A stretch of 64,000 bases of DNA, taken from contig CAZRKU010000002.1 of assembly GCA_964600685.1 (NCBI GenBank), positions 21,604 to 85,603 of the forward strand. Direction: 5' to 3'. Origin of the DNA: TMP-24 sp964600685 (GTDB lineage: Bacteria > Pseudomonadota > Alphaproteobacteria > Rhodobacterales > Rhodobacteraceae). Shown piece by piece: positions 25,595-34,824 of the stretch (the stretch's first letter is position 1; each line of letters starts with the position of its first letter). The position numbers and the translations under genes are program-made. The notes under the pieces are model-generated. The model searched no databases. It was given only the letters and a program-made list of their open reading frames with translations, and was not told where the DNA came from.

Positions 25595-25662
25595 CGTCTG
25601 GCAGATGCCCCGTGCCCTTTCATTCTGTTTGCGCACATATAAATTTCTTTTATTTCAATAGG

Positions 25663-25691
25663 TTGATATGGATTTGCCTTGGCTGTAGAAG
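25663..25691 (+). promoter_or_regulatory. Candidate promoter of nadABC
   Basis: TTGATA (25663-25668) and TAGAAG (25686-25691) are 17 bp apart, in an AT-rich stretch (25640-25670) that stands out in this GC-rich window. The expected leader before nadA is about 20 nt. Confidence 0.45.
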
Positions 25692-25718
25692 CCCCAGACA
25701 CTTTGAAGGGGGGACAAG

Positions 25719-26771
25719 ATGCCCGACCTGACCGAAATGCGCCGCACGCTGGCCGACGCCTATGACCTTGCCCCTTCACTGAAGGCGGCAGGGGCAACAG
25801 CCGAGATTCATTCCAGGATGGACCGGGTCGTGCCGTTCGCCGACTGGGCGCGCCATGCGCCCTACGTGCTGGCGATCAACCGGCTGAAACGCGACCGCAA
25901 TGCGGTGATCCTTGCCCACAATTACATGACCCCCGACATTTTTCACGGTGTGGCCGACGTGGTCGGCGACAGTCTGCAACTGGCGATCGAAGCGCGGAAG
26001 GTGAAGGCCGATGTGATTGTCCAGTGCGGCGTGCATTTCATGGCCGAAACCTCGAAGATCCTCAATCCCTCCAAGATCGTGCTGATGCCTGACATGGGAG
26101 CGGGCTGTTCGCTGGCAGAATCGATCACGCCCGAGGGTATCGCTGAAATGCGCGCCCGCTACCCCGGCGCGCCGGTGGTCAGCTATGTCAACACCACCGC
26201 GGCGGTGAAGGCCGCTTCCGACATCTGCTGCACGTCGGCCAATGCCGCGCAGATCGTGGCGGCGATGCCGGGCGATACGGTGATCATGACGCCCGACAGA
26301 TATCTGGCGCAGAATGTGGCACGGCAGGTGCCGCAAAAGCGCATCGTCTGGTGGGACGGGTCGTGCATCGTGCATGAACGGTTCACGGCCGCCGATCTGC
26401 GCGATTTCCGCGCCTTCCAGCCGGATGTGACGATCATTGCCCATCCCGAATGCCCGCCCGATGTGGTGGCCGAAGCGGATTTCACCGGCTCGACCGCCGG
26501 GATCATTGATTATGTGGCACGTGAACGTCCGGCCAGGGCAATGCTGGTGACGGAATGTTCCATGGCATCGAACATCGCCGACGATCTGCCGGAGGTCGAG
26601 TTTGTCGGCCCCTGCAACATGTGCCCCTACATGAAGATGATCACGCTGGAAAAGGTACTCTGGTCGCTGCACAGGATGACCACCCCGGTCGAGATCGCGC
26701 CCGAGGTGGCTGAACCGGCGCGGCGCGCGGTGGAGCGGATGATCGACCTTTCGCGCCGGGCAGCGGCATGA
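25719..26771 (+). CDS. nadA: Quinolinate synthase NadA
   Basis: 4Fe-4S enzyme condensing iminoaspartate with dihydroxyacetone phosphate in NAD synthesis. The 350 residues contain AHNYMTPDI near residue 67, the first cluster Cys in QCGVHFMAETSK near residue 105, SYVNTTAAVKAASD near residue 155 and the last Cys region GPCNMCPYMKM near residue 295. AAGGGGGG precedes ATG 25719. The gene starts a nadABC operon and overlaps nadB by 4 bp. Confidence 0.96.
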   Translation: MPDLTEMRRTLADAYDLAPSLKAAGATAEIHSRMDRVVPFADWARHAPYVLAINRLKRDRNAVILAHNYMTPDIFHGVADVVGDSLQLAIEARKVKADVIVQCGVHFMAETSKILNPSKIVLMPDMGAGCSLAESITPEGIAEMRARYPGAPVVSYVNTTAAVKAASDICCTSANAAQIVAAMPGDTVIMTPDRYLAQNVARQVPQKRIVWWDGSCIVHERFTAADLRDFRAFQPDVTIIAHPECPPDVVAEADFTGSTAGIIDYVARERPARAMLVTECSMASNIADDLPEVEFVGPCNMCPYMKMITLEKVLWSLHRMTTPVEIAPEVAEPARRAVERMIDLSRRAAA

Positions 26772-28324
26772 GCCGGACAACCGGGCGGGTCATCATCATC
26801 GGCGCGGGGCTGGCCGCGCTTTCGGCGGCCCTGCGGCTGGCACCCCGGCCGGTTCTGATGATCTCGCCCGAACCAATGGGCGATGGAGCTTCATCAGCCT
26901 GGGCGCAGGGCGGGGTCGCGGCCGCCATCGGGCCGGGTGACAGCGCCGCCGATCATGCCGCCGATACGCTGCGCGCGGGGGCGGGCACGGTTGATCCGGG
27001 GGTGGCCGAACTGGTGACGCGGCTGGCCCGCGACCATATTCTCGACCTGACACGCCTTGGCGCGCCGTTCGACCTGGATGAAAACGGCGGGTATGTCCTG
27101 TCGCGCGAAGCGGCCCACGCCCGCCCGCGCGTGGTGCGGGTGAAAGGCGATCAGGCGGGGCGCGCCATCATGGCCGTGCTGATCGACGCGGTGCGGGCCG
27201 AACCTTCCATTCAGATTGCCGAGGGTCTCATGGCCACTGGCCTGATCAGGCAAGGCGACCGGGTCAGCGGCGTCTGGCTGGAACGGGCCGAGAGACCATC
27301 GGGGCGCATCGAGATCTATGGTCCGGCGGTTCTGCTGGCCGGGGGCGGATCGGGCGGGCTTTATGCCGTCACGACCAACCCCGCCCGTATCCGCGGGCAG
27401 GCACTCGGCATGGCGGCACGGGCCGGGGCGGTGATCGGCGACCCCGAATTCGTGCAGTTCCATCCCACGGCCATCGCCAGCGGCAAAGACCCCGCACCCC
27501 TGGCAACCGAGGCGCTGCGCGGCGAAGGCGCGGTGCTGATCAACGCCTTGGGCGAACGGTTCATGCTGCCTCTGCATCCTGATGCGGAACTCGCCCCGCG
27601 CGACATCGTGGCCCGCGCGATCTTTGCCGAAACGCAGGCCGGTCGTTACCCGGTGCTGGATGCGCGCGATTGCCTGGGCGAAACGATCCTGACCCGGTTC
27701 CCAACCGTGGTCGAGGCCTGCCTGCGCGCGGGCATTGATCCGGTGGCCGGGCCGATCCCGGTTGCGGCGGCCGCACATTACCATATGGGCGGCGTGGCGA
27801 CCGACCGGCGCGGGCGAAGCTCTCTGCCCGGCCTCTGGGTCTGCGGCGAAGCTGCCTGCACGGGCTTGCATGGTGCGAACCGCCTGGCCTCCAACGGGCT
27901 TCTGGAGGCGTTGGTGTTCGCCCGGCTGGCGGCAGACGACATTTCAGCCGATCTGCCCCGCGACGGGGATATGTCCACCGTGAGCTTCGCTTTCGCCGAA
28001 GGCGGCTCACCCGTGGATGAGGCCGCCGTGGCGCGGCTGCGCCGGGTGATGACCGATCATGTGGGCGTGGTGCGCGATGGGGCGGGTCTGCGTGATGCGC
28101 TGGACGAGATCGCGCGAATTGCGCGTCATGCCCCGGGGTCAGCAGCGATGGCGAACATGCTGGCGACCGCAACCCTGATCACCGCTGCCGCGCTGATGCG
28201 GCGTGAAAGCCGGGGTGGTCATTTCCGCGCTGACTTTCTCAAGGCCGATCCGGCGCAGGCGAGGGGCACGCGCCTGATTCTTGATGAAGCACTTGCTCTG
28301 CGCGACTTGAAGGAGACTGTCTGA
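26768..28324 (+). CDS. nadB: L-aspartate oxidase NadB
   Basis: FAD enzyme making iminoaspartate for NadA. The 518 residues start with the FAD-binding GAGLAALSAALRLA (about 12-25). The flavin- and substrate-site motifs SSAWAQGGVAAA near residue 40, EFVQFHPTA near residue 228 and GLHGANRLASNGLLE near residue 368 are intact. Its ATG overlaps the nadA stop. nadC starts 1 bp after its stop. Confidence 0.95.
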   Translation: MSRTTGRVIIIGAGLAALSAALRLAPRPVLMISPEPMGDGASSAWAQGGVAAAIGPGDSAADHAADTLRAGAGTVDPGVAELVTRLARDHILDLTRLGAPFDLDENGGYVLSREAAHARPRVVRVKGDQAGRAIMAVLIDAVRAEPSIQIAEGLMATGLIRQGDRVSGVWLERAERPSGRIEIYGPAVLLAGGGSGGLYAVTTNPARIRGQALGMAARAGAVIGDPEFVQFHPTAIASGKDPAPLATEALRGEGAVLINALGERFMLPLHPDAELAPRDIVARAIFAETQAGRYPVLDARDCLGETILTRFPTVVEACLRAGIDPVAGPIPVAAAAHYHMGGVATDRRGRSSLPGLWVCGEAACTGLHGANRLASNGLLEALVFARLAADDISADLPRDGDMSTVSFAFAEGGSPVDEAAVARLRRVMTDHVGVVRDGAGLRDALDEIARIARHAPGSAAMANMLATATLITAAALMRRESRGGHFRADFLKADPAQARGTRLILDEALALRDLKETV

Positions 28325-28325
28325 G

Positions 28326-29162
<837 letters not shown>

Positions 29163-29368
29163 TCCGGCGTCAGTCGCCGTGCCACTGCGCGGGCAAGCTC
29201 ACATTCTTTCAAGGAGATAATTGGTCGAAGCGAGGCCCACTGCTTCTTCGTGTTCGTGGCTATCCCCCCTGATCTGTTACCTCAAAGGATAGTTACGCCA
29301 CACAGATTGAGGCAGAACCTCTTTAAGGGAAAAGCGACAGCCGCCCATCAAATGCCGGGAATGAACAC

Positions 29369-30262
29369 CTACAGATCTCTCTTGCCCATTTGCCCGAGCG
29401 GGCCAAGAGACTGAAGATAGGGCGGGTTTTCACCATTCTTGTAGACATCAAACGTCGCGGTGCGATCACGCCAGGACTTCAGGACCTGCCCCAGGCCATT
29501 GGCGCCGTCCCGCCGCGCCTGACGAACCAGGCCAAGATCGATCATCACCGGAAACACCTCGGGGATCTGCCCCGCCTGGTACACCACCCGGCCCGAAGGG
29601 TCGGCCACCAGCGAGCGGCCGTTGCCGCCGCCGTCAAGCCCGTTCACATCCACCACATAGCATTGAAACATCACCGCGGTGGCCTGCACGATGGCGATTT
29701 CGGCGCCGCGGTCCGTGGTTCCCGTCAAGACCGGATGAATCAGCACCTCGGCGCCCATGCTGGTCAGCGTCCGCATCACTTCGGGAAACCAGATGTCGTA
29801 ACAGATGCTCAGGCCAAACCGCCCGACACCCGGCACGTCAAAAACCAGAAAATCCTTGCCACCCTCGACGCCGTCCTCAAAGGGCGCGAACGGAAACAGC
29901 TTGTCATAGCGCCCGGCAATGCTGCCGTCCGGCGCGATCACCACTGCGTGGTTGTAGGTCCGCCCGTCCCGTCGCACGAACATCGACCCCGGAACGATCC
30001 AGACCCCGTGCCTGGCCGCCAGCCTGCGGAACACGTCGATATCGTCGTCGGGCGCGGACGAGATGCGTGACACGAGCGGCCCATGCATCGCCAGTTCCGA
30101 AAAGACGATCATGTCGGTGCCGGGAAACAGCAGCATCGTTTCCTCGACCCTGGCCTGCATCGCCGGAATGGACTTGCCGGCCAGCGAAACGGGCATCTGA
30201 ACGCCCGCCACAAGAAACCGCGCGCCTTCGCGCGCGGAGAGGTCCGCCATGTCGTCAACCAT
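29369..30262 (-). CDS. Carbon-nitrogen hydrolase (nitrilase superfamily)
   Basis: A 297-residue amidase-type enzyme. The Glu-Lys-Cys triad is visible: FSELAMHGP near residue 53, YDKLFPF near residue 120 and SICYDIWFPE near residue 155. The start is uncertain. ATG 30262, used here, overlaps the peptidase stop (ATGGTTGA). ATG 30310 would add 16 residues and a 56-bp overlap, and ATG 30250 is also possible. None has a clear ribosome-binding site. It ends the operon with the P1-type aminopeptidase and peptide importer, so it probably deamidates or hydrolyses an amide released from the imported compound. Confidence 0.85.
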   Translation of the reverse strand: MVDDMADLSAREGARFLVAGVQMPVSLAGKSIPAMQARVEETMLLFPGTDMIVFSELAMHGPLVSRISSAPDDDIDVFRRLAARHGVWIVPGSMFVRRDGRTYNHAVVIAPDGSIAGRYDKLFPFAPFEDGVEGGKDFLVFDVPGVGRFGLSICYDIWFPEVMRTLTSMGAEVLIHPVLTGTTDRGAEIAIVQATAVMFQCYVVDVNGLDGGGNGRSLVADPSGRVVYQAGQIPEVFPVMIDLGLVRQARRDGANGLGQVLKSWRDRTATFDVYKNGENPPYLQSLGPLGQMGKRDL

Positions 30263-31376
30263 TTGAACAGGCGGCGCGATTTCGCGGGGCCTCGACCGCA
30301 GTTCGTCCATAGCGCGCCATGATCTCCATCAGCCGACCGGTATCGATCCCCTTGCAGACCTGCCCAGCCGGTTTGATGGTTGCCACATCCTCGCCCGCGA
30401 CGATGGCATTGATCACGCTTTCATCGACCGCCTCGACGGCGGCTTCGTAAAGCGGATCAAGCTCTTCCCAGTTCAGGGAATGCCGGGTGATCACCGGCCC
30501 CGCGAACAGTGAATTGGGCATGTCGTCGGCCACCGAAAAGGCCAGGAAGATGTCGCCCGAATTGTTGCCGCCGGGCGATCCCGACCGGCCGATGCCGATC
30601 GAGGCCCGCTTGGCCAGCTGCCGCAGGATCGCGTCCGTCAGCGGCGCGTCGGTGGCGATGATCACGATGATCGAGCCGGTTTCCTTGTCGCGCAGGCGAT
30701 GCTCGGTCATCTCGCGGCCGACGGGCACGCCCAGAACGCTCAGCCACGGGCGAATGCCGTAGTTGGCCTGCACCAGAACGCCGACGGTGTAGGTCTGGCC
30801 GCCGACGCAGATCTGGCGCGAGGACGTGCCGGTGCCGCCCTTGAATTCATAGGCGATCATCCCGTTCCCGCCGCCGGTGGACCCTTCGGCGACCGGGCCG
30901 GGCCTTGCCGATTTCAAGGCGGCAACCGCGTGTTCCGGCTTCACGAACATCGCATTGATGTCATTCAGGCTGCCATCATAGGTTTCGGCCACGACCGGCA
31001 ACGCCCAGGCGTGCTCTTCGCTGAAATGCTTGGCATAGGTCTCGATCATCCATTCGGTCGCCCCGGTATGGGCGGCACCGACGCAATGGGTATTGGTGAT
31101 GCAGATCGGCCCCATGAAATAGCCGGCGTCGTTAATCCAATGCACCCCGGTCATCTCGCCATTGCCGTTCAGGGAATGAAACCCGGCCCAGACCGGGCGC
31201 GGACTGTCCTTTTCGGCCCTCGGAAGGATGGCGGTCACGCCGGTTCGCATGTTTTTCGTGGGGTCGGTCAGCGTGGTAAAGCCGACGTGAACGCCGGGCA
31301 CATCGGTGATTGCGTTATAGGGGCCGGGCGTTCCGGGGAACGGAAGACCCAGCTCTCTGCCGCGTTGTTTCGTCAT
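30255..31376 (-). CDS. P1-family (DmpA/BapA-type) aminopeptidase
   Basis: A 373-residue N-terminal-nucleophile hydrolase. Conserved parts are GTPGPYNAITDVPGVHVG near residue 15, NDAGYFMGPICITNT near residue 75, STGGGNGMIAYEFKGGTGTS near residue 175, and GGNNSGDIFLAFS near residue 255, where autocleavage before the Ser makes the beta chain. DmpA has D-aminopeptidase/esterase activity and BapA cleaves beta-peptides. ATG 31376 is favoured by spacing from AGGA (10 nt). ATG 31385 is the alternative. The 5' end overlaps the ATPase gene by about 60 bp. An importer plus an unusual peptidase suggests use of non-standard peptides. Confidence 0.88.
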   Translation of the reverse strand: MTKQRGRELGLPFPGTPGPYNAITDVPGVHVGFTTLTDPTKNMRTGVTAILPRAEKDSPRPVWAGFHSLNGNGEMTGVHWINDAGYFMGPICITNTHCVGAAHTGATEWMIETYAKHFSEEHAWALPVVAETYDGSLNDINAMFVKPEHAVAALKSARPGPVAEGSTGGGNGMIAYEFKGGTGTSSRQICVGGQTYTVGVLVQANYGIRPWLSVLGVPVGREMTEHRLRDKETGSIIVIIATDAPLTDAILRQLAKRASIGIGRSGSPGGNNSGDIFLAFSVADDMPNSLFAGPVITRHSLNWEELDPLYEAAVEAVDESVINAIVAGEDVATIKPAGQVCKGIDTGRLMEIMARYGRTAVEAPRNRAACSNG

Positions 31377-32997
31377 AGTTTGCATGTCCTGCTTTGGATT
31401 CAATAAGTTTTGGCACCGCTTTCAACAGTGCCTGCGTGTATTCCGTCTGGGGATTGCGCAAGACCTCGGCACTGCGGCCATATTCCAGCAGCTTGCCATG
31501 CCGCATCACGGCCACGTCTTCGCAAAGGTAGCGCACCACGGCCAGATCATGCGAGATCAGGATCAGCGTCAGATCAAGCTCTTGCTGCAACCGCTTGAAC
31601 AGCTCGAGGATCTGCGCCTGAATCGAGACATCGAGCGCCGATGTCACCTCGTCGGCAATCAGAATGTCGGGCGACATGGCCAGCGCCCGGGCGATCCCCA
31701 CCCGCTGGCGCTGCCCGCCGGACAGCTGGCCAGACTTGCGGGTCAGCAGGTCCTCGGGCAGTTCAACGGTCCGCATCAGCGCCTTCAGCCGGGCCGGAAC
31801 CTCGGAACGCGGGCAAAGACGATGCGCCTGGAACGGCTCCGACAGGGTCTGGGCAATCGTATAGGACGGATTCAGCGACAGATACGGATCCTGAAACGCC
31901 ATCTGAATGACCCGCGCCCGGTCTTTCCCCTGATCCAGCCCCGCGATCTTCACGGTCCCGGCGGATGGTTTCAGCAGCCCCACCAGCACGCGCGCCAGCG
32001 TGCTTTTCCCCGAACCGGATTCGCCCACGATCCCGAGCGAGCCGCCGCGCCGCACGGAAAGGCTGACGTCGTCGACGGCCCGGACCACATGGCCGGGTTT
32101 GCGCCCGATGATCTCCACCAGCTTTCTCGGCGCCGGAAAAAGAACCGAAACGCCCTGCACGGAAACGATGTCCGTCATGTCCGAACCCGTGCGCTCCGCG
32201 CGGTCCGGCAGCAAGGACGGCTGCGACCGGATCAGGTTCTTGGTGTAGTCCGCCCGGGGCGCGGTCAGGATCTGGTCAGTCGTGCCGGTTTCAACGATCT
32301 GCCCGTCCTTCATCACGATGATGCGGTCGCACATTTCCCCGATCACGCCCAGATCATGCGAGACAAGCACCAGGGTCAGATTGCGATCCTGGCGGATTTT
32401 CCGGATCAGCGCCAGAATCTGCGCCTGCACGGTGACATCGAGCGCCGTCGTCGGCTCGTCCGCAATCAGGAGCCCCGGCGAACAGGCCAAGGCCGCCGCG
32501 ATCATCACCCGCTGGCGCATCCCGCCGGAAAGTTCGTGCGAATAGGCCTTCGCGCGGCGCGGCGCGTCGAGGATCTTCATGTCCTCCAGCAGGCTCACCG
32601 CCTGCTTTGATGCCTCGGCGCCGTCAAGCTTGCGGTGGATCATCAGGCCTTCGGCAACCTGGTCGCCGACCTTCATGATCGGGTCCAGATGCGTCGACGG
32701 GTTCTGAAAGATCATCGCAGCCTTTTCGCCGCGATAGGCGTTCAGGTCGGCCGCCGACATCGTCAGGACATCTTTGCCCTCATGCAGGATCTTGCCGCGC
32801 CTCACCTGTGCATTCGGCGCAAAGAGTCGCAGCAGCGCCCGGCACACCACCGATTTTCCGGATCCGGACTCGCCCACGATCCCCAGCGCCTCACCACGCC
32901 TTATGGTGAAGGAAACACCCTTGACGGCCTCGACGGCACCCTGGGTCGTGTCAAAGCTGACGGTCAGATCTTCGACCGAGACAAGCGTGTTTTCCAT
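31315..32997 (-). CDS. Peptide ABC transporter ATP-binding protein, two fused ATPase domains
   Basis: A 560-residue fusion of DppD- and DppF-like ATPases. Domain 1 has Walker A GESGSGKSV, signature LSGGMRQR and Walker B LLIADEPTTALD. Domain 2 has GESGSGKSTL near residue 325, LSGGQRQR near residue 425 and LIADEVTSALD near residue 445 (Val in place of Pro after the catalytic Glu). The start ATG 32997 has GGAGG 6 nt upstream and lies 1 bp after the permease stop. The last roughly 20 codons run into the peptidase gene, an unusually long overlap. Confidence 0.93.
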   Translation of the reverse strand: MENTLVSVEDLTVSFDTTQGAVEAVKGVSFTIRRGEALGIVGESGSGKSVVCRALLRLFAPNAQVRRGKILHEGKDVLTMSAADLNAYRGEKAAMIFQNPSTHLDPIMKVGDQVAEGLMIHRKLDGAEASKQAVSLLEDMKILDAPRRAKAYSHELSGGMRQRVMIAAALACSPGLLIADEPTTALDVTVQAQILALIRKIRQDRNLTLVLVSHDLGVIGEMCDRIIVMKDGQIVETGTTDQILTAPRADYTKNLIRSQPSLLPDRAERTGSDMTDIVSVQGVSVLFPAPRKLVEIIGRKPGHVVRAVDDVSLSVRRGGSLGIVGESGSGKSTLARVLVGLLKPSAGTVKIAGLDQGKDRARVIQMAFQDPYLSLNPSYTIAQTLSEPFQAHRLCPRSEVPARLKALMRTVELPEDLLTRKSGQLSGGQRQRVGIARALAMSPDILIADEVTSALDVSIQAQILELFKRLQQELDLTLILISHDLAVVRYLCEDVAVMRHGKLLEYGRSAEVLRNPQTEYTQALLKAVPKLIESKAGHANYDETTRQRAGSSVPRNARPL

Positions 32998-32998
32998 T

Positions 32999-33841
32999 CT
33001 ACGCCTCCGGGTCCAGAATCTGCGCCACGCCATCGGCAATCAGCGACAGGCCGAAGGCGAGCGAACAGAGCGCAATCCCCGGAAAAAGCGAAATCCACCA
33101 GGCGGTCCCAAGATAGGTGCGGCCCTCGGCGATCATCACGCCCCATTCCGGCGTGGGTGCCTGCACGCCAAGGCCGAGAAAGCCCAGTGACGATCCCAGC
33201 ACAATCGTCAGAACCGCGTCGGTCATCAGAAAGACGCTCGACGGCACGATGGCGTTCGGAAAAATATGGCGGGCCATGATGCGCCGGCCGCGGAAGCCCA
33301 GAACCCGCGCGGCAAGAATGAAATCCGCGTTCGCCAGAACCAGCGTCTCGCTGCGCACCAGCCGCGCATAGGTCACCCAGTTCACCACGGTCAGGGAGAC
33401 GATATAGCTCGCAAGCCCCGGCCCCATGATCGAGACGATGGCGATCACCAGCACGAAATACGGAAACGAGATCGTCACCTCGACAATCCGCATCAGCACC
33501 GCATCGATCCAGCCGCCCGAATATCCGGCCAGCAAACCGATCACGGTGCCCAGGATGAACGGGCCGATCACCCCGGCCACCGCCATCAAGAGATCAATCC
33601 GCGCGCCATACAGAATCCGCGCCAAAATATCGCGGCCGACGGAATCCGTGCCCAGAAGATGGTCGGCGCTTGGCGGCAGCACGGCATTGGCCGCATCGAT
33701 TGCGATCGGATCGAAAGACGAAAGCACGGGTGCCAGAGCTGCCGCCGCTACCCAGAACAGCGTTACCGCCAAGCCGATGTTGAGCGATACCGGCGCCTCT
33801 CGCCGCAGCCAGCGCGCCGGGAGAACGAGGCCTCTCATCAT
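32999..33841 (-). CDS. Peptide ABC transporter permease (DppC type)
   Basis: A 280-residue inner-membrane permease with a cytoplasmic N-terminus, one segment near residue 20-42, then five segments. HLLGTDSVGRDILARILYGA near residue 61 and the EAA loop AARVLGFRGRRIMARHIFPN near residue 178 are typical. Its ATG overlaps the stop of the DppB-type gene (ATGA). Confidence 0.93.
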   Translation of the reverse strand: MMRGLVLPARWLRREAPVSLNIGLAVTLFWVAAAALAPVLSSFDPIAIDAANAVLPPSADHLLGTDSVGRDILARILYGARIDLLMAVAGVIGPFILGTVIGLLAGYSGGWIDAVLMRIVEVTISFPYFVLVIAIVSIMGPGLASYIVSLTVVNWVTYARLVRSETLVLANADFILAARVLGFRGRRIMARHIFPNAIVPSSVFLMTDAVLTIVLGSSLGFLGLGVQAPTPEWGVMIAEGRTYLGTAWWISLFPGIALCSLAFGLSLIADGVAQILDPEA

Positions 33842-34776
33842 GTCTTTACCCTTGGATCCAGCACGGCAATCACAACATCGATGATCAGGTTTGAAATCAC
33901 GATGCCCGAGGCCATCACCAAAGTGATGCCCTGCACCACCAGGTAATCCCGGCTGAGGACCGAGCGCACGAGCAGCAGGCCAAGACCGGGAATATTGAAC
34001 ACGTTTTCGATCACGACCGTCCCGCCGATCAGGAAAGAGGCCACAACCCCGAACAGGCTGACCGTCGGCAGCAGCGAGTTCCAGAACACATGCCGCCAGA
34101 ACACCTTGTTTTCCGGCACCCCTTTCGACAGGGCGGCAACGGCGTAACCCGCGTTCATTTGTTGCATCAAAGTGGCCCGGAAATTGCGGGTCAGGATCGG
34201 GGTGACCGAGATGGCAATCGTCAGCGCCGGAAGGAAAAGGTGATAGAGATTGGCAACGAAGCTGTCGGCATAGCCCGAAACCGGGAATAGCCCGAAATTC
34301 AGCGACAGGACCAGGATCAGCAGCAGGCCGACAAAATAGGACGGGACGCCAACGCCAACCACACAGATGATGCGTATGGTCTGATCCAGCCAGCGCCCCC
34401 GGCTGCGCGCCGCAAGCACCCCAAGGAGAAGCGTCAAGATGACCGACAGGAAAAGACCATAGACCAGAACGTAAAGCGTCGGTCCGATCCGCTCCAGCAA
34501 CACCGGGCCGATGGCAGAGCGAAAGCTCATCGACTGGCCGAAGTCGCCGCCCAGGACATTCTTGATGTAGTAGAAATACTGAACAAAGACAGGCTGATCC
34601 AGACCATAGCGCTGGCGGACCAGGACGATGGCCTCTTCGCTTGCCTTCGGGCCAAGCAGCAATCGGGCCGGATCGCCGGGTGTCAGCTGCAACAGCACAA
34701 AGCTGATCAGGCTGATCCCGATCAGGACCGGGATCAACTCGAACGGTCTGCGCAGCAGAAAAGAAAAACGCGTCAT
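33838..34776 (-). CDS. Peptide ABC transporter permease (DppB type)
   Basis: A 312-residue permease with six predicted membrane segments. LIGISLISFVLLQLTPGDPA (17-36) is the family N-terminal signature. The EAA-like loop lies around VAALSKGVPENKVFWRHVFW near residue 212, and IENVFNIPGLGLLLVRSVLS near residue 256 is also conserved. It forms a heterodimer with the DppC-type protein. It follows the binding-protein gene by 48 bp. Confidence 0.93.
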   Translation of the reverse strand: MTRFSFLLRRPFELIPVLIGISLISFVLLQLTPGDPARLLLGPKASEEAIVLVRQRYGLDQPVFVQYFYYIKNVLGGDFGQSMSFRSAIGPVLLERIGPTLYVLVYGLFLSVILTLLLGVLAARSRGRWLDQTIRIICVVGVGVPSYFVGLLLILVLSLNFGLFPVSGYADSFVANLYHLFLPALTIAISVTPILTRNFRATLMQQMNAGYAVAALSKGVPENKVFWRHVFWNSLLPTVSLFGVVASFLIGGTVVIENVFNIPGLGLLLVRSVLSRDYLVVQGITLVMASGIVISNLIIDVVIAVLDPRVKT

Positions 34777-34824
34777 GCGAACTCCCCCAAGGGTCCGTCG
34801 GCCCGATTCAGTCTCTGGCGGCGG

